This document shows positions 11,410 through 22,828 of a stretch of 64,000 bases of DNA, one piece after another (position 1 is the stretch's first letter; each line of letters begins with the position of its first letter). This DNA is from Clavaria fumosa. Taxonomy: Eukaryota > Basidiomycota > Agaricomycetes > Agaricales > Clavariaceae. A program made the position numbers and the translations under genes. The notes below the pieces were generated by a model, which saw only the letters and a program-made list of their open reading frames with translations, ran no database searches and was not told the DNA's origin. The DNA lies in NCBI GenBank assembly GCA_951802425.1, contig OX637795.1:1550001-1614000 (forward strand). The letters run 5' to 3'.

Positions 11410-11650
11410 CTTCGCGTCAAAAGTTGACCGTTGAAACGGGATGCGTAGTCTTTGCCGCTATACAACTGTCAGATTGTAGCAGATCGGAGGCAACGACTCA
11501 CGGCAAACAGTTGAAGAATATTTAGATGTCTTGACCTTGGCGGCAGTCGGGACATGTCGCGTTATGCCGAATGAACGACTTCTTTTCTCTTCATCTCTTC
11601 GTCTGCTCAGCTTAGCACTGGGGATTGACGCCATTAAGACAACAAGATTT
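11410..11650. repeat. Cluster-associated dispersed block, copy 3
   Basis: Same block as at 3690-3960 and 8500-8745. Confidence 0.6.
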
Positions 11651-11659
11651 TGGGAGAAA

Positions 11660-13348
11660 GCGAACATGCCATTACTTAGCAGTTCATATTCCCTTTGGCG
11701 TCGCAACGTATTCATAACCCGTGTTCGATCATTGGAGATTACTATTTAAGTATTTTGGGATTGATCACATGACTAATTTGTAAGCAGCATTGAATTTTTC
11801 CCAGAGAAAGGTTTAGAAAGCAAATCTGAACAGACATTTGGGGTTTTTGGTTCTAGCCTGACGAACATAGAGTAGTCTCTTTTGCAAAAATTCATAACCA
11901 AACGAGTGACGCTTTGGTTACAATTGAAGGTCACGTCATGTGATGTGAGCTTTCACATTTATACACCGCCACATGTCCACATGTAGCAAAGACAAGGACG
12001 CGTAAGTACGGGGGTTTTCAGTTTGTGAATAAGGTAGGGTTGGAGTTGTGTATGCATGTACTGCGGTTGTCATTCCTTTATTCATGGTGGTTCGGGAGGT
12101 TCTGAAGGTGGAATTTCCGCGTCTGATAGGTCTAGGCCTGGGATGTTTGGTGGTTCAAGTTGGGAGTGAGATTGGTCTTCTCCCTGATCTGATGTGATCA
12201 GCGCGGCCGCCGTACCTTAATCTCTAGTTTGGAAATGTCGCCCTTAACTTAGTGTAAGGCTATGATGCGGTCGCCGCGTTATGGGTGTCCCCCGGAAATC
12301 TTAGATGTGTGATGGATGCAAAGCAAGAGATCTGAGGAGATGAGGTGGGCCCCGGGGTGATAATGATTGGCGAGGCAATTTTTTGCCAGTGAATGGCCAC
12401 CGCCAGTTTCTCCCTCGCCAATCAAAGCATTACCTACTGTAATGTCGATTTCAACTCAAATGCACTCCATCTCATGGTCTCGTGACACATCTCTTCTAAG
12501 CCTTCCTCTTCAGCCCACTCTTCCACACGCTCGGACATCTCGCGCTCCGTTGACGGACGTGTGCGCAGGGCGTGGCAGTCCAGAAACCCTCATGTTGTGC
12601 TCGTCTTAAGACCCCATCGAGATGACCTGTGCACTGTCTGGGCTGACCAGCGTGCCAAACCCTATATTTGTGTACGTGCTCAGAGTCCTCAGAGCCATTG
12701 AATGCTAGACGCTCCTCATAAGTGGACCTACACGATGTGCGCCGCGCAGAGCTGACAAGGAAGGAACTCGCCAACATTCGAACTCATGCATGAATATGAA
12801 CCATCACCCGTAACCTAGCTACCACAGCCGCCCCCCTCCTCGCCTCCGTTCCTTTCCAGCGCTATCCCTCTTACCCACGACACATCTACGCGTGCAATGT
12901 CGACCCCGTGTGCATCCACGAACGCCTTACCTCTGAACACGATTCTCAAGATCCTCCCGCAGGACGACGAGATCCTCTCATAACGTCCTAATCCGGCTGA
13001 AACCCTCGATTGCAGCAGCGCGGAGGGGCTGGTGCTGTGGAATGCATGAATGATGGAAGCTAGATGGCCAGGAACTCCGATTGCTGCGCTATCGTTGCCA
13101 TCCCCGGAAACGAGGGCCACGCATTCCAAGAGCCGAAAGTCAGGCTAGAGCTTGTGTTGGCGAGCACGACTTGAACCATTCTCATCCCGCACAGTAGAGG
13201 AAGCTTGCTGGTTTCTGTCACGTGGACTCGCGTTTCGCATGACCGTGGTCCGTGAGAGCTTTCTCAGTTTCTGGAGATCATGGTGTTGAATGCTCCAACA
13301 CTTGCTACATTTACTGCAGACTTCGTCAGCGGTGACTGGTGACCTTGC
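11660..13348. other. Unresolved stretch right of the RING cluster
   Basis: The first part (to about 12480) duplicates the flank of copy C without a fifth gene. From about 12800 to 13050 the sequence weakly resembles 26820-26930 (shared words around ATTGCAGCA and CGGAGGGG). I see no confident gene. Confidence 0.4.
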
Positions 13349-13527
13349 TTACATGTTGTTTGTTATGATCCTCACGCTATATTCTTGGCGGAAGTCGTGT
13401 AAGCTGCGCGCAAGCAATGGTCAATGAGTGCAGAGAAACAAAGATTAGCGAAAGGACTGCACTGAAATCTGAGGCAGTCGGCGCAGTAAAGTTGGGGCTG
13501 CTTGAACTCGCAATTCTTGCAGTCCAT
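13349..13527 (-). pseudogene. Short Atg14/UVRAG-like N-terminal relic
   Basis: Exons 13527..13463 and 13403..13349 give 39 residues. The start MDCKNCEFKQPQLYCADC has a C-x2-C-x8-C-x2-C pattern, followed by HLHDFRQEY. This layout resembles the N terminus of fungal Atg14/UVRAG (Vps38) proteins, which belong to autophagy or endosomal PI3-kinase complexes. The long coiled coil expected after it is missing, so this is probably a broken gene or a fragment. The same Cys spacing occurs at 24415-24606. The assignment is from motif memory only. Confidence 0.35.
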
Positions 13528-13866
13528 AAGGGCATCCTGGCCTGGCGAAGATCTCGCTGGGGTGAGTGAATTACCAGAGATGAAATTTCGCGGCACGTGA
13601 ACTGTGACCTTCCTTCTAGGCGTGGAGGAATGAGCGATGGCAGGCTGCAAAACGGGTCATACAACTCCTTTGAGTGAGGCAAAAAACCGGCTCCTCGCGT
13701 GGCACTGAACAAAAGCGCAGAAGTGTGATATTAGCTATTACTAATCACGTCGCAGTCCCAAGTTACACGATCAGCAAAAGTCAAGTCTCGCATCTTCACC
13801 TCTATCCAGCGTATTTTTCAGGTTTATACGTGCGCTAACCAACCGAGCAGAGAAAATCTGATAGTG

Positions 13867-15599
13867 TCACTTCCACTCAACCACCCAATATGGCTCTTTG
13901 GTGGGGAGATCGCGAGTACGACAGTCGGTGTCTTTGCCCACCCACGGTATGGTGACATGATGTTTCCACCATGAACGTGAGGCTGCGAGTCGCGAATATC
14001 CTGTGTATCACGGGGGTTAGAGTACAACAATATAAGCTGACCTGCAAAAATGATGGAACGTACCTCGCGAGTGTTCTCGAATCAGCTTAAACCGGGTCTC
14101 GGCAAAGATCCAATTTTCGGCGACCGACGGCCACGCAGTCTCCCACCTGCACACAAAATCCAAGGCAGGCAGGCGGGCTAGTTGAGCAAAGCCACGGACA
14201 AAAGTTGGAAGGAGTATTTACGTTGTCTCCTTGCTATCGATGTGCTTCATGGGCCACTCGCTCGTGATGACTGTGCCGGGATACGCGGCTCGCGCCTCTC
14301 TCCGAAGGTTAAGGGAGTTGGTGAGAAGGTAAATAATGGGTGGTCGCGGCACGTATCGTACTCCGGGAGGACGCGTCTCAGGTTCCCATACTTCATACAC
14401 TTCGAACGCGCAGGAGATGATCTTCCTTGCGTCTTCGAGAGAACCTTCGTCTTTGGCATCGGGGCCAACGACTGTGCAAAACGTCGAATCATCCAAAAAT
14501 ACAATGTGGTAAGGAAATCTGCCAAGAGTGGCTTGCTGCCAAATCCAAAGAACCTCGCACCGAATGTATCGGGATACCGGATGCTGACACCGATTGATAG
14601 GAACTTTCGTTCGTCCATAATGTCCAAGTACGGCTTCATTTTGTCCGAATATAGATGGGACGGTGTGAAGAGGTCTGATGGAATGATGGGAGCAAGGGCA
14701 TAATTGAGCACGGCGCACGCAAAAGGGACAACTAGGAGGACAAGCGAGAAGGACTGACAATCGATCATGCATCCGAAAGCGCCTTCGGGCGTGATGCCAA
14801 GTTCGCGTGCCCGAGGATTTTCGCGTATCCAATCATAGCCAATGAAACGGTCACCTTGCTGGAATAGCGTCAAATCAGTGTCACGTAGCCCCTAGGCGAA
14901 ATGCGCGATTACAAAGATGAGGTTTTCATAGTGTTGTATCTTCTCATGTTGCTTCCAAGGTTCGTGGGCATCGCCGACCTGAAATATAACCTCCGTGGAG
15001 TTGAGTGTCTGGACGTAAGCTTCGCGTTCGCGGGTATACTGCCACTCTATTTGGTTGGGTGAATCGAAGAGTTCTTCCCAAGGCACTGGAAACTGAGATG
15101 GGGTGGAATCTGTACGGGGCCATAGGTTGTAAAGGAGACGTGACTCACTTTGGAGTTCATTAGAAACGCCCGATCGTTTAACAACGCATATAGAAAAGAG
15201 TTTATTATGCCGAAAGTGCGATCCCGGAGACCCCCGCACCACAAGGTCTCCGTCTGGTAGGTAGAGCGGGCTGGATCACAGATGTAGGTAACGAAACGAG
15301 GAGGTAATTCGCCCGCGAGAATTTTTCTGTGTGTTTCACGGTAGGACTGCACAAATGAGACTTGAATTAGGCTTGCGCATGGAGGACCACTTTACCGCTT
15401 GCCAAGGCCCACAATCTGGTCGAGCTCCAACCTCGAAGTTCTCAGACAGAGACAGGATATGGGGGTCAGAAAATCTCCAGGAACGGCGCGCATAGAATGA
15501 TGATAGAAGAAGAGTGAAGATGACAACAACAGAGAGAGACGCCCAAGCGATCCGGCGGGTTTTTGGAGACAGGTGAAGCGTTGGCAAGTATAGCTGCAT
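13867..15599 (-). CDS. Type II membrane glycosyltransferase-like protein (fucosyltransferase-like motif)
   Basis: Seven exons on the minus strand: 15599..15396, 15346..15149, 15092..14913, 14858..14578, 14518..14222, 14146..14064 and 14000..13867. They sum to 458 residues plus stop with introns of 49-75 nt and all phases agreeing. A single membrane segment lies near residues 18-35 after a short basic N terminus, as in Golgi type II enzymes. Residues about 104-125 read WCGGLRDRTFGI..SFLYALL, resembling the nucleotide-sugar region of NodZ/FUT8-type and related fungal enzymes. GVSIR occurs near 284-288, and the C terminus has a SRLAASRSW-like segment near 416-426, which fits the acceptor/donor loop of that fold. 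The substrate is unknown. The gene model is firmer than the functional call. Confidence 0.6.
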
Positions 15600-16222
15600 T
15601 CTTTTCTTGCAACTCAGCAAGGACAGGACGGTGAGAACAATAAATTCGAAGTGGCATCATGGCATCAACTTTGACAAACATGCAGGGTCAATGTCCGGTC
15701 AATGTCCGTGCAATGTCCGTACAATGTTGAAAACGTGCTCTGCTACTGTTGTCACCACTGCTGCCATTACTGTAGAAAATGCAGACTTTTAACAAGAATA
15801 ATAATTTTCAAAGGTCGAGGTAGTAGCGCAGCCAAAGGCAGAGTGAATTGAGGCCTAGGTTAAGCCGACACATCAAGGGCGCCTACGTTTGCGGCCCACA
15901 TTGGGTCACAATGGTCACATGGTCACATGGTCAGTCAAAGGCCCGATCATCATCAGGTTAGCTCCCATCTCTCAGTTCGATCATCGACGAGTCGCGACAG
16001 GTCGGAGGAGCTAGCTTCTTTTACGACACGGCACACCTCTGTCAAGGGTCTTTTCAGATTGGTTCAAGTTTTTTACACTGTGCATTGTATATCCCTCTAT
16101 AGCGCTTCGGCACCGCGAGAAGCAGAATGCTCTCCTATCTTTCTACAGCCGAGAGGAGAGAGCTGAGATGAACTTCTCAAGCTCAAGCATCCGCGCCACG
16201 CAGCACACGCTTTGACGCTAAA
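15600..16222. other. Intergenic between glycosyltransferase and GNAT genes
   Basis: No gene seen. It holds the upstream region of the glycosyltransferase gene and the 3' flank of the acetyltransferase gene. Short reiterations of CAATGTCCG occur near 15690-15722. Confidence 0.5.
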
Positions 16223-17154
16223 TCACGGCTTTGTCGACCGAGCGGCTAGTTTCTCGAGATTTTTGAAGCCGCTTTCCTCGAGCCTCATTGTCACCCACTC
16301 AGACTTGGCCTTCGCGCCAACGCTCTCGTAAAATTTGATCGAGGGGTCGTTCCACTTTTTGTTAGGGGGGGCCCATGTTGAGCGAAGAGAATTCGTATTG
16401 CTCCTCCGAACACTCACCTTTAGTACCTCCCAGTCTATGCGGGCGCAGTTCTGTGGAGTCGGGTCAGAAATCACGATGGGCGTTGGGAGGAGGTCATAGT
16501 GTCACCTTCTCCTGGGCAATCCGACCGAGCTCGCCCAAGAGGGCGCTCCCAACACCTTTCCCTCGGTAATCAGGTTTCACGTACAGATCTTCGAGCTTGT
16601 GCAGAGTCAATGACATCCGCATCACGCGCCAAGAGAGCGAAGTGACTCAACGAATATACCCTGGCGCCCAGTCCAGGTCGAGTAATTGAAGAAGTATAAC
16701 GCCAATCCTGTTCCATGTGCGGCCTGCTCAGATTCGCGTCAAAGTATAGCGTCAGGTGTGCAATCCTACCAATGGCTTCTCCGGAGGCCCCGGAGTCGCC
16801 GCTAAACGCGAGAATCGCGTGCGCAACCTGCGTCTCGAATAAAGCCTTTCGCAGCTTTGGCAGTCGTCAGACCAAAAGGACCGAGGCGCGTGGCTAGACT
16901 GGGAAACGAGTGGCTCACGAGCTCTGGAGTTGCTTTGACAATATTAGGCTCTCTCTCGTATACTGCCTTGGGAAAGTGTTTGAAAATTTAGCATTTGGGA
17001 CACAATCAACGCGGCCCACAAGATCGATTATGAGCTGCAAGATAATATCCTGTGTAACAGATGCATCAACGAGCTACAGTAATACCTATCTGGCTTTTTT
17101 TCTTACCACCTCGTCCGGTCGCGCAGGGCGTATATGAAAGTTTTGACTAGGCAT
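16223..17154 (-). CDS. GNAT acetyltransferase (diamine/spermidine-acetyltransferase-like)
   Basis: Eight exons on the minus strand: 17154..17107, 17049..17020, 16966..16919, 16854..16770, 16707..16652, 16595..16506, 16450..16418 and 16354..16223, giving 173 residues. Exon phases fit exactly. Markers in order are IRPARPDEV near the N terminus, KATPELLRKALFE, YFFNYSTWTGRQGIFLEDLYV, then the acetyl-CoA loop DYRGKGVGSALL (about residues 98-109), ARIDWEVLKWNDPSIKFYESVGA and a basic tail. This matches N-acetyltransferases of the spermidine/spermine or thialysine group, which move acetyl from acetyl-CoA to a primary amine. The exact substrate cannot be told. Many tiny exons of 30-90 nt are unusual but consistent with basidiomycete genes. 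Confidence 0.85.
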
Positions 17155-17763
17155 TGTGGTAGTAACCTCGGACTTCATCATCGATTATCGATCAGCGGTG
17201 ACCTTGCTTACGTGATGATACCCTCCAAGGAATTTGAGATTACAGTGGAAGAATTTATTGAACACACAAGTGAAGGCTTTGCTATACATTTGAGCACACT
17301 ACAATTATTCTACTATCTCAGCAATTTCAGTAATCCCCCTTTTGCTATTTTCTGATGTAGAAGAGTACAAACAAATCAAAACCTTCTCACCACTTTGATC
17401 TTCCTTACAGGGTAATTGCAGCGACATTACGGTACAGGTGTCCGATATCTGCACAGTACAGAGAAATCTACCACACAGTATTATTCGTCCTCTCTTTTAA
17501 GATCTTGCTCTCCTAAGGCATCAGTGCTAGTGCTAAACTGAGAAGACGAAGAGAAAACAAGTCGCTCATTCTGCGCAACGCGACATGTTCCGAGCTTAAG
17601 ACAGTTCCATATTCTTCAACTGTTTGCTGTCGGTTATTGCCTTCAATCTGCTACGGTCTGGCGGTTGTACAGCGGCACAGATTCCGCATTCCATTTCAAC
17701 GGTCAGCTTTTGACGCGAAACGCCGGCGCTGGGCGGTCCAAGGTGGAATGTTGGCGGGGCAAA
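17155..17763. other. Intergenic, upstream of GNAT and left of copia element
   Basis: No gene seen. The right part carries an inverted copy of the cluster-associated block and then a segment around 17721-17760 that is nearly repeated just right of the copia element (22402-22443). Confidence 0.5.
17515..17725. repeat. Cluster-associated dispersed block, inverted copy 4
   Basis: Reverse complement of the block at 11410-11650, located 5 kb beyond the last RING gene. Confidence 0.55.
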
Positions 17764-17768
17764 ACGCT

Positions 17769-18022
17769 TGATAAATAAGATAATGTCCAGTGCAGGGAAG
17801 ACCTGAGATTCATGCGAGGGGAATAAAGCGTATATATTAGACGCATAGTGAGACACTAGAAGAATAGACAATACCTGAGATTCACGCGAGGGGAATAAAG
17901 CGTGAATCTCTAGGACGCGTATCGGACGACTATATTACGAAAGCAACCGAAGAAGATTTAAGGTTACGCGCTAGTCACTTCCCATAAGCGACGGCATTCA
18001 GCCGAACGCCTAAACACCGTCA
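17769..18022 (-). repeat. 3' LTR of copia element
   Basis: 254 bp, pairs with 22148..22401. The motif CGCGAGGGGAATAAAGCG occurs twice within the LTR. Confidence 0.93.
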
Positions 18023-21000
18023 CTCCCACTCAGATGAATCTTCGCTGTAAGTCCAAGCGCCGTCCTGAAACTCTCGAAGGGATAGCGGGATAAGCCTTTT
18101 GTCAGGATGTCGGCCAACATATCCTTAGTAGTCTCGTTGTTTTCTATGCGTTCCCGAATGAAATGATGTCAGATATCTATGTGTTTTGCTCGAGAATGCG
18201 AAACAGGGTTCCGGGAAAGAGCGATACAGCCTTGATTATCGGCGTGGATCGTCGTTGGACCTTTTTGAGGGAATCCGAAGTCCTCCAGCAGTACTCGCAG
18301 CCAGACGGCCTCCTTGGTTGCATTCGACGCCGCCATATATTCAGCCTCGACGGTTGATAGTGCTACAGTAGGTTGTTTCTTCGAGGACCACGAGACGCAT
18401 CCACCGGCTACAGAAAACACAAAACCGCCCACGGATCGTCTAGAATCAGTGTCCTGAGCCCAGTCCGAGTCAGTCCAACCGACGAGATCGAGTGCGCTAT
18501 CAGGACCACCGAGAGTCAAACCAAAATCCGCAGTCCCTTTGAGATATCTCAGGACACGTTTGATGGCATCGAAATGAGCCTTTCCAGGATTGATAGAGAA
18601 CTGCGCAAGGGTAGCAACGACGTACTGACAGTCGGGGCGAGTTTGGGTCGCATATAAGAGGGAGCCGACTCGTTCGGGATATGATGCGCCGTCTGCGTAA
18701 GCCAAGGTTTCTTGGACTTCAGTTGGGGAGGGAGATTGCGTAGCGCTGAGACGTTCAGTGGTAGCTAAGGGTGTAGAAATCGCATTGCAGTTACTCATCC
18801 CATAGCGCGAGAGTACTTCACGTATGTAGGCTGTTTGGTTGAGTTGGACCGTGCGCGCGTTGCGATTGCGTGTAACCTCAATCCCTAAAATGAACTTCAG
18901 TTCTCCCAAGTCCGTTATCTCGAGCTCGCTGCTGAAATTTCTCTTGAACTCCATAACGTCTTCGAGTTTTGAACCTGCTATGGCCATGTCGTCAACGTAG
19001 ACAAGTACGGTGAGTATTATGACTTGATTCCTTGATAGAACATATAAACAGTCATCGGCAGCGCTTTTGGTGAATCCAAGGCCAGACATGATCTTGTCGA
19101 GCCTCATTTTCCACTGACGACCAGCTTGTTTCAGACCATATATCGCCTTTCGCAATCTCCAGATCCAGTTCTCTTTACCAGGTTCGGATATGCCCTCTGG
19201 CGCACGCATATAAATGTCCTCATCCAGATCGCCTTGAAGATAAGCTCCTCGGACATCGACTTGGTGGACTTCCCAGTTCTCTCGGGCAGCGATGGCTAGG
19301 AGAGTTCGGAGAGTAGTGAATTTGGCTACTGATGCGTATGTGGCATTAAAGTCTTGTCCAGGAACCTGTGAAAAACCCTGAGCGACGATGCGAGCCTTAT
19401 GTTTTACCAGTTTTCCTTCGCCATCACGTTTTTCTTTCAACACCCAGCGACTTCCAATCACAGTCTTTCCAATCGGAGCGTCATGGACCCACTCGAAGGT
19501 ACCTGTTTGCTTTAGCTGCTCAAGTTCGTCGCTCATCGCTTTCTCCCACTGTTTTGAGTATGGTGAATGGACTGCATCACGATAAGTTTTCGGCTCAGTT
19601 GAGTAAGTGACGTAGGCAGCATCATCGGCGTTGCGTCTTATCGCTTCTAGGACTTCATCTTCAGTGGCCTCGTCTCCAAAACGTTCAGGTTCCCTTCGGT
19701 TTCGGGTAGACGCTTCTCGAGGAGGGAGATTCGCCCATTTGGATACCTTCGGTTGGTTTGGCACAACCGGGAGATTGACAGCAGTATCTGTGGAGGATAA
19801 TAGATGTGATGGATCAGTAGTGACAGAATTAACGTGCGTTTCCTCCGTATTGACTGCGTGTGTGTTGTCTGATAATTGAAGGTCATCAGATGTGAGTTTT
19901 GGAGATCCGTGCGGTGATACTCCATCGATAATGGCCAGACCAGTAGGAGTTTCATCCTCAATGAAACGCACATCTTGTGAGGCAATGATTTTCTTCGTCT
20001 CTAGGTCTTCTAACCTGTAGCCTTTAGATTCATCGGACCACCAGCCAATTAGGCGACACTTCACAGACGTGGCCGCAAGTTTCCCGCCTCTCACTTTCTT
20101 TGGAATGTTCGCATACCCAATGGACCCAAAGATACGAAGATGTGAGACGTCCGGTTTCTGCGACGTCCAAGCATGGTATGGGACAGTATTGGCTAGAGCA
20201 GCGGTAGGTGAAAGATTTCTTATGTGCACGGCATACATGAATGCTTCTCCCCAGTATCGCAAATCCATCGAGGCAGAATGCAGCATGCATCGGACCATTT
20301 CAAAATATACCGCGATGGTGCGTTCTGCGATGCCGTTTTGCTCTGGAGTGTATGGTATCGTTGTCTGGTGCATAATACCATTCTTTTCACAAAACTTTTG
20401 GGTTAAGACGTTAACGAACTCAGTCCCATTGTCACTGCGCAGGATGCGACATTTCTCGCCGGACTGACGTTCTAGCCGTGTGATGATCGTGACCAGGGCT
20501 CCGTACACGTCGTCTTTGGTGGTGAGTAATTCACCAGACCCAAATCGGCAGCTGGCTTCGATGACTATTAATGCATAGAGTCTTCCGCTCCAGGTCGCAA
20601 CCGACATCGGACCAGTTAAGTCTACCACAATGAGTCCCATCTTGGGGTATATGGTCATGCTGATCCTCGGAATTGGTAATCGGTGAGATTTCCCAAATGC
20701 GCATCCTTCGCAGACAGTGTCGTAGTTGTGAGGGGTGGATATCGTGAGTCCATTTACCATTTTTCTATTGGCAAGTTTGCAGACTGCGTCGATGTTCAGG
20801 TGGCCCATACGGCGATGCCAAAGTCTCAAGCTCCCACTTGAACTCGCAAGATATGCAGCTCCGTCTGATTGGTAAGTGACGAGCTCGATTTGATATAGAT
20901 TTGCATTCATTAGCTTCGCATGGAAAAGCTCCTCGTGGTCAAGTTCAACCTTGATGCGGCCTCCTCCGAATCCACCTATAGCACCGGCTCGTTCCAGCTT

Positions 21001-22143
21001 CCCGAGACTAACCAGATTCGCCGTTAGATTGGGGACATGTAGAACGTCGTGGAGAATGACTGTACGGCAGCCGTTTGGTAAGCGGCACCGAAGGGAGACA
21101 CTGCCGTGTCCAACGACAGGTATATGATTTCCATTTCCTACTGATATCGTCTCATTGGATGCTGATGGCACATATTGAGTGAAAGCAGAGCGGTCGAAGA
21201 ACATGTGGCGAGTCGCAGCGCAATCAAGCAAGACCTCGGAGATCTTCGACGATCCGTTGCGCATGGCGTAGAGGCGACCGACTTCGCGAGTCCCCAGGTC
21301 TGGGAGGTTTCCAATGGTTAGGTGAGCGGATCCGCCGCCATCCTTCTTCGCATCAGCCTCGCGTTTCTGGCAGACATTGGCCCAATGGCCTTTCTTGTGA
21401 CAATAATGGCACTCATCAGTCTTTTGTGAGTCCTTATTCTTCCCAAGACCCTTTTTATTTGCTCGTGAGTATAGTGCTGTATCCATCCCAGGCTTTTCGC
21501 GCTGGCGACGATTCGCCTCTTGTAGCAGCTTCGTGCTAACTAGCTCCGAGGAAAGAATCTCAAGCTCGAATAGAGGAATTTTGACTAACTCCCATGAAGG
21601 AGTCTTCGGAAGGGATAGGACCATGGCTCGGGCTAGGTGTAAGTCGTCAATCTTCTCGCCACTAGCCATAATCCGGTGACTAATCTCAAGAAGAGAAGCG
21701 ATATGCTCATCCATAGAGGTACCATCCAAGTATTTCCGGGTATAGAGGTCTTCGAAAAGATAGTGCGTGTTTATCTTTGAAAGATTTGTTTGATGAACCT
21801 TCTTGAGCTCATCCCACATAATTTTCGCAGTCGTAACGCTATCTTTCTCGATGAAGGGCAGCTGTGTATCCTCGCAGGCTCCCTTGATGTTCCCCATCGT
21901 GGCTTGGTCTCGAAGTTTCCAATCCAGTCTCTCTTTTCTTGCCAAGCACTTTTCGGCTTCTGGAGCATTCGTCTCGGCTTCGGGTGGACATTCTTCCTCA
22001 CCAGTAACAATCAACCAAAGGTACTTTGATTGTAATGCTGATTTCATATGTCCAGACCATGACGAATAGTTGATACCAGATAGCTTCGGAAATTTTGAAG
22101 CCTCGGACATAGACGTACTGAGAAGATCGCCGACGAGTCTCAT
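18010..22143 (-). pseudogene. Copia gag-pol polyprotein with one late nonsense codon
   Basis: One frame of 1324 codons (22143..18169) is followed by an in-frame TGA, and the same frame then continues to about 18010. Order: gag (SGINYSSWSGHMKSAL near the start), CCHC knuckle CHYCHKKGHWANVC (about residue 245), aspartic protease LLDCAATRHMF (about 307), GAG-pre-integrase MGHLNIDAVCKL, integrase core with RSDNGTEF and EQNGIAER, reverse transcriptase (HKARIVAQGF, YGLKQAGRQWK, YVDDMAIAG) and RNase H (DSDWAQDTDSRRS, STVEAEY). The stop replaces the Arg expected after AKHIDI, most simply CGA to TGA. It removes only the last 50 or so residues. A start at the downstream ATG of MSEASK is equally possible. 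Confidence 0.88.
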
Positions 22144-22147
22144 AATC

Positions 22148-22401
22148 TGATAAATAAGATAATGTCCAGTGCAGGGAAGACCTGAGATTCACGCGAGGGG
22201 AATAAAGCGTATATATTAGACGCATAGTGAGACACTAGAAGAATAGACAATACCTGAGATTCACGCGAGGGGAATAAAGCGTGAATCTCTAGGACACGTA
22301 TCGGACGACTATATTACGAAAGCAACCGAAGAAGATTTAAGGTTACGCGCTAGTCACTTCCCATAAGCGACGGCATTCAGCCGAACGCCTAAACACCGTC
22401 A
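22148..22401 (-). repeat. 5' LTR of copia element
   Basis: 254 bp, pairs with 17769..18022; begins TGACGGTG and ends TTTATCA in element orientation. Confidence 0.93.
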
Positions 22402-22633
22402 ACGCTGGCGCTGGGCAGGTCCAAGGTGGAATGCTGGCGGGGCGGAATCGGCCGTGGCAACAATCGTGGCAGCAATGGTCGTGGCAACTGCAATCGTGTT
22501 GCTGAATCCAGGAGAGTCATTGGTGGAGGTCGCAAAGAAATTTATTATGAACAATAAGGTAAGTAAGGATAGTGCAAAGTCCCAAGAGAAAGCGTCAATT
22601 ACACAACCAGGCTGTGAGGTTGGAATAATACTA

Positions 22634-22828
22634 ATGTTGGAGGGGTTGGACGGGTTGGACGGGTTAGACGGGCTGGACGGGTTGGACGGGTTGGACGGGT
22701 TGGACAGGTTGGACGGGTTGGACAGGTTGGACGGGTTGGACAGGTTGGACGGGTTGGACGGGTTGGACAGGTTGGAGGGGTTGGACGGGTTGGAGGGGTT
22801 GGAGGGGTTGGAGGGGTTGGAGGGGCAG
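22634..22828. repeat. 9-bp minisatellite (GTTGGACGG-type)
   Basis: About 21 units of GTTGGACGG with GTTGGACAG and GTTGGAGGG variants. It is open in several frames on both strands and forms the C-terminal repeats of the minus-strand membrane protein. Confidence 0.9.

Larger units (their letters stand above)
17769..22401 (-). mobile_element. Ty1/copia LTR retrotransposon, near-intact
   Basis: The LTRs are both 254 bp (17769..18022 and 22148..22401), start TG and end CA. They are flanked by the 5-bp target duplication ACGCT at 17764..17768 and 22402..22406. The LTRs differ at about two positions, both CpG transitions. The polypurine tract CTGAGTGGGAG abuts the 3' LTR in element orientation (minus strand). 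The coding frame starts 4 nt after the 5' LTR. The insertion lies between two near-repeats of a GCGCTGGGC-containing segment. Confidence 0.93.

Noticed and set aside
14247..14873. Two overlapping unspliced genes within 14218-14873
   Set aside because: A single seven-exon model explains both frames, with a 59-nt intron at 14519-14577 switching between them.
22634..22828. GGGTTGGAC repeats as an internal telomere tract
   Set aside because: The unit differs from TTAGGG-type telomere repeats and codes a protein tail.
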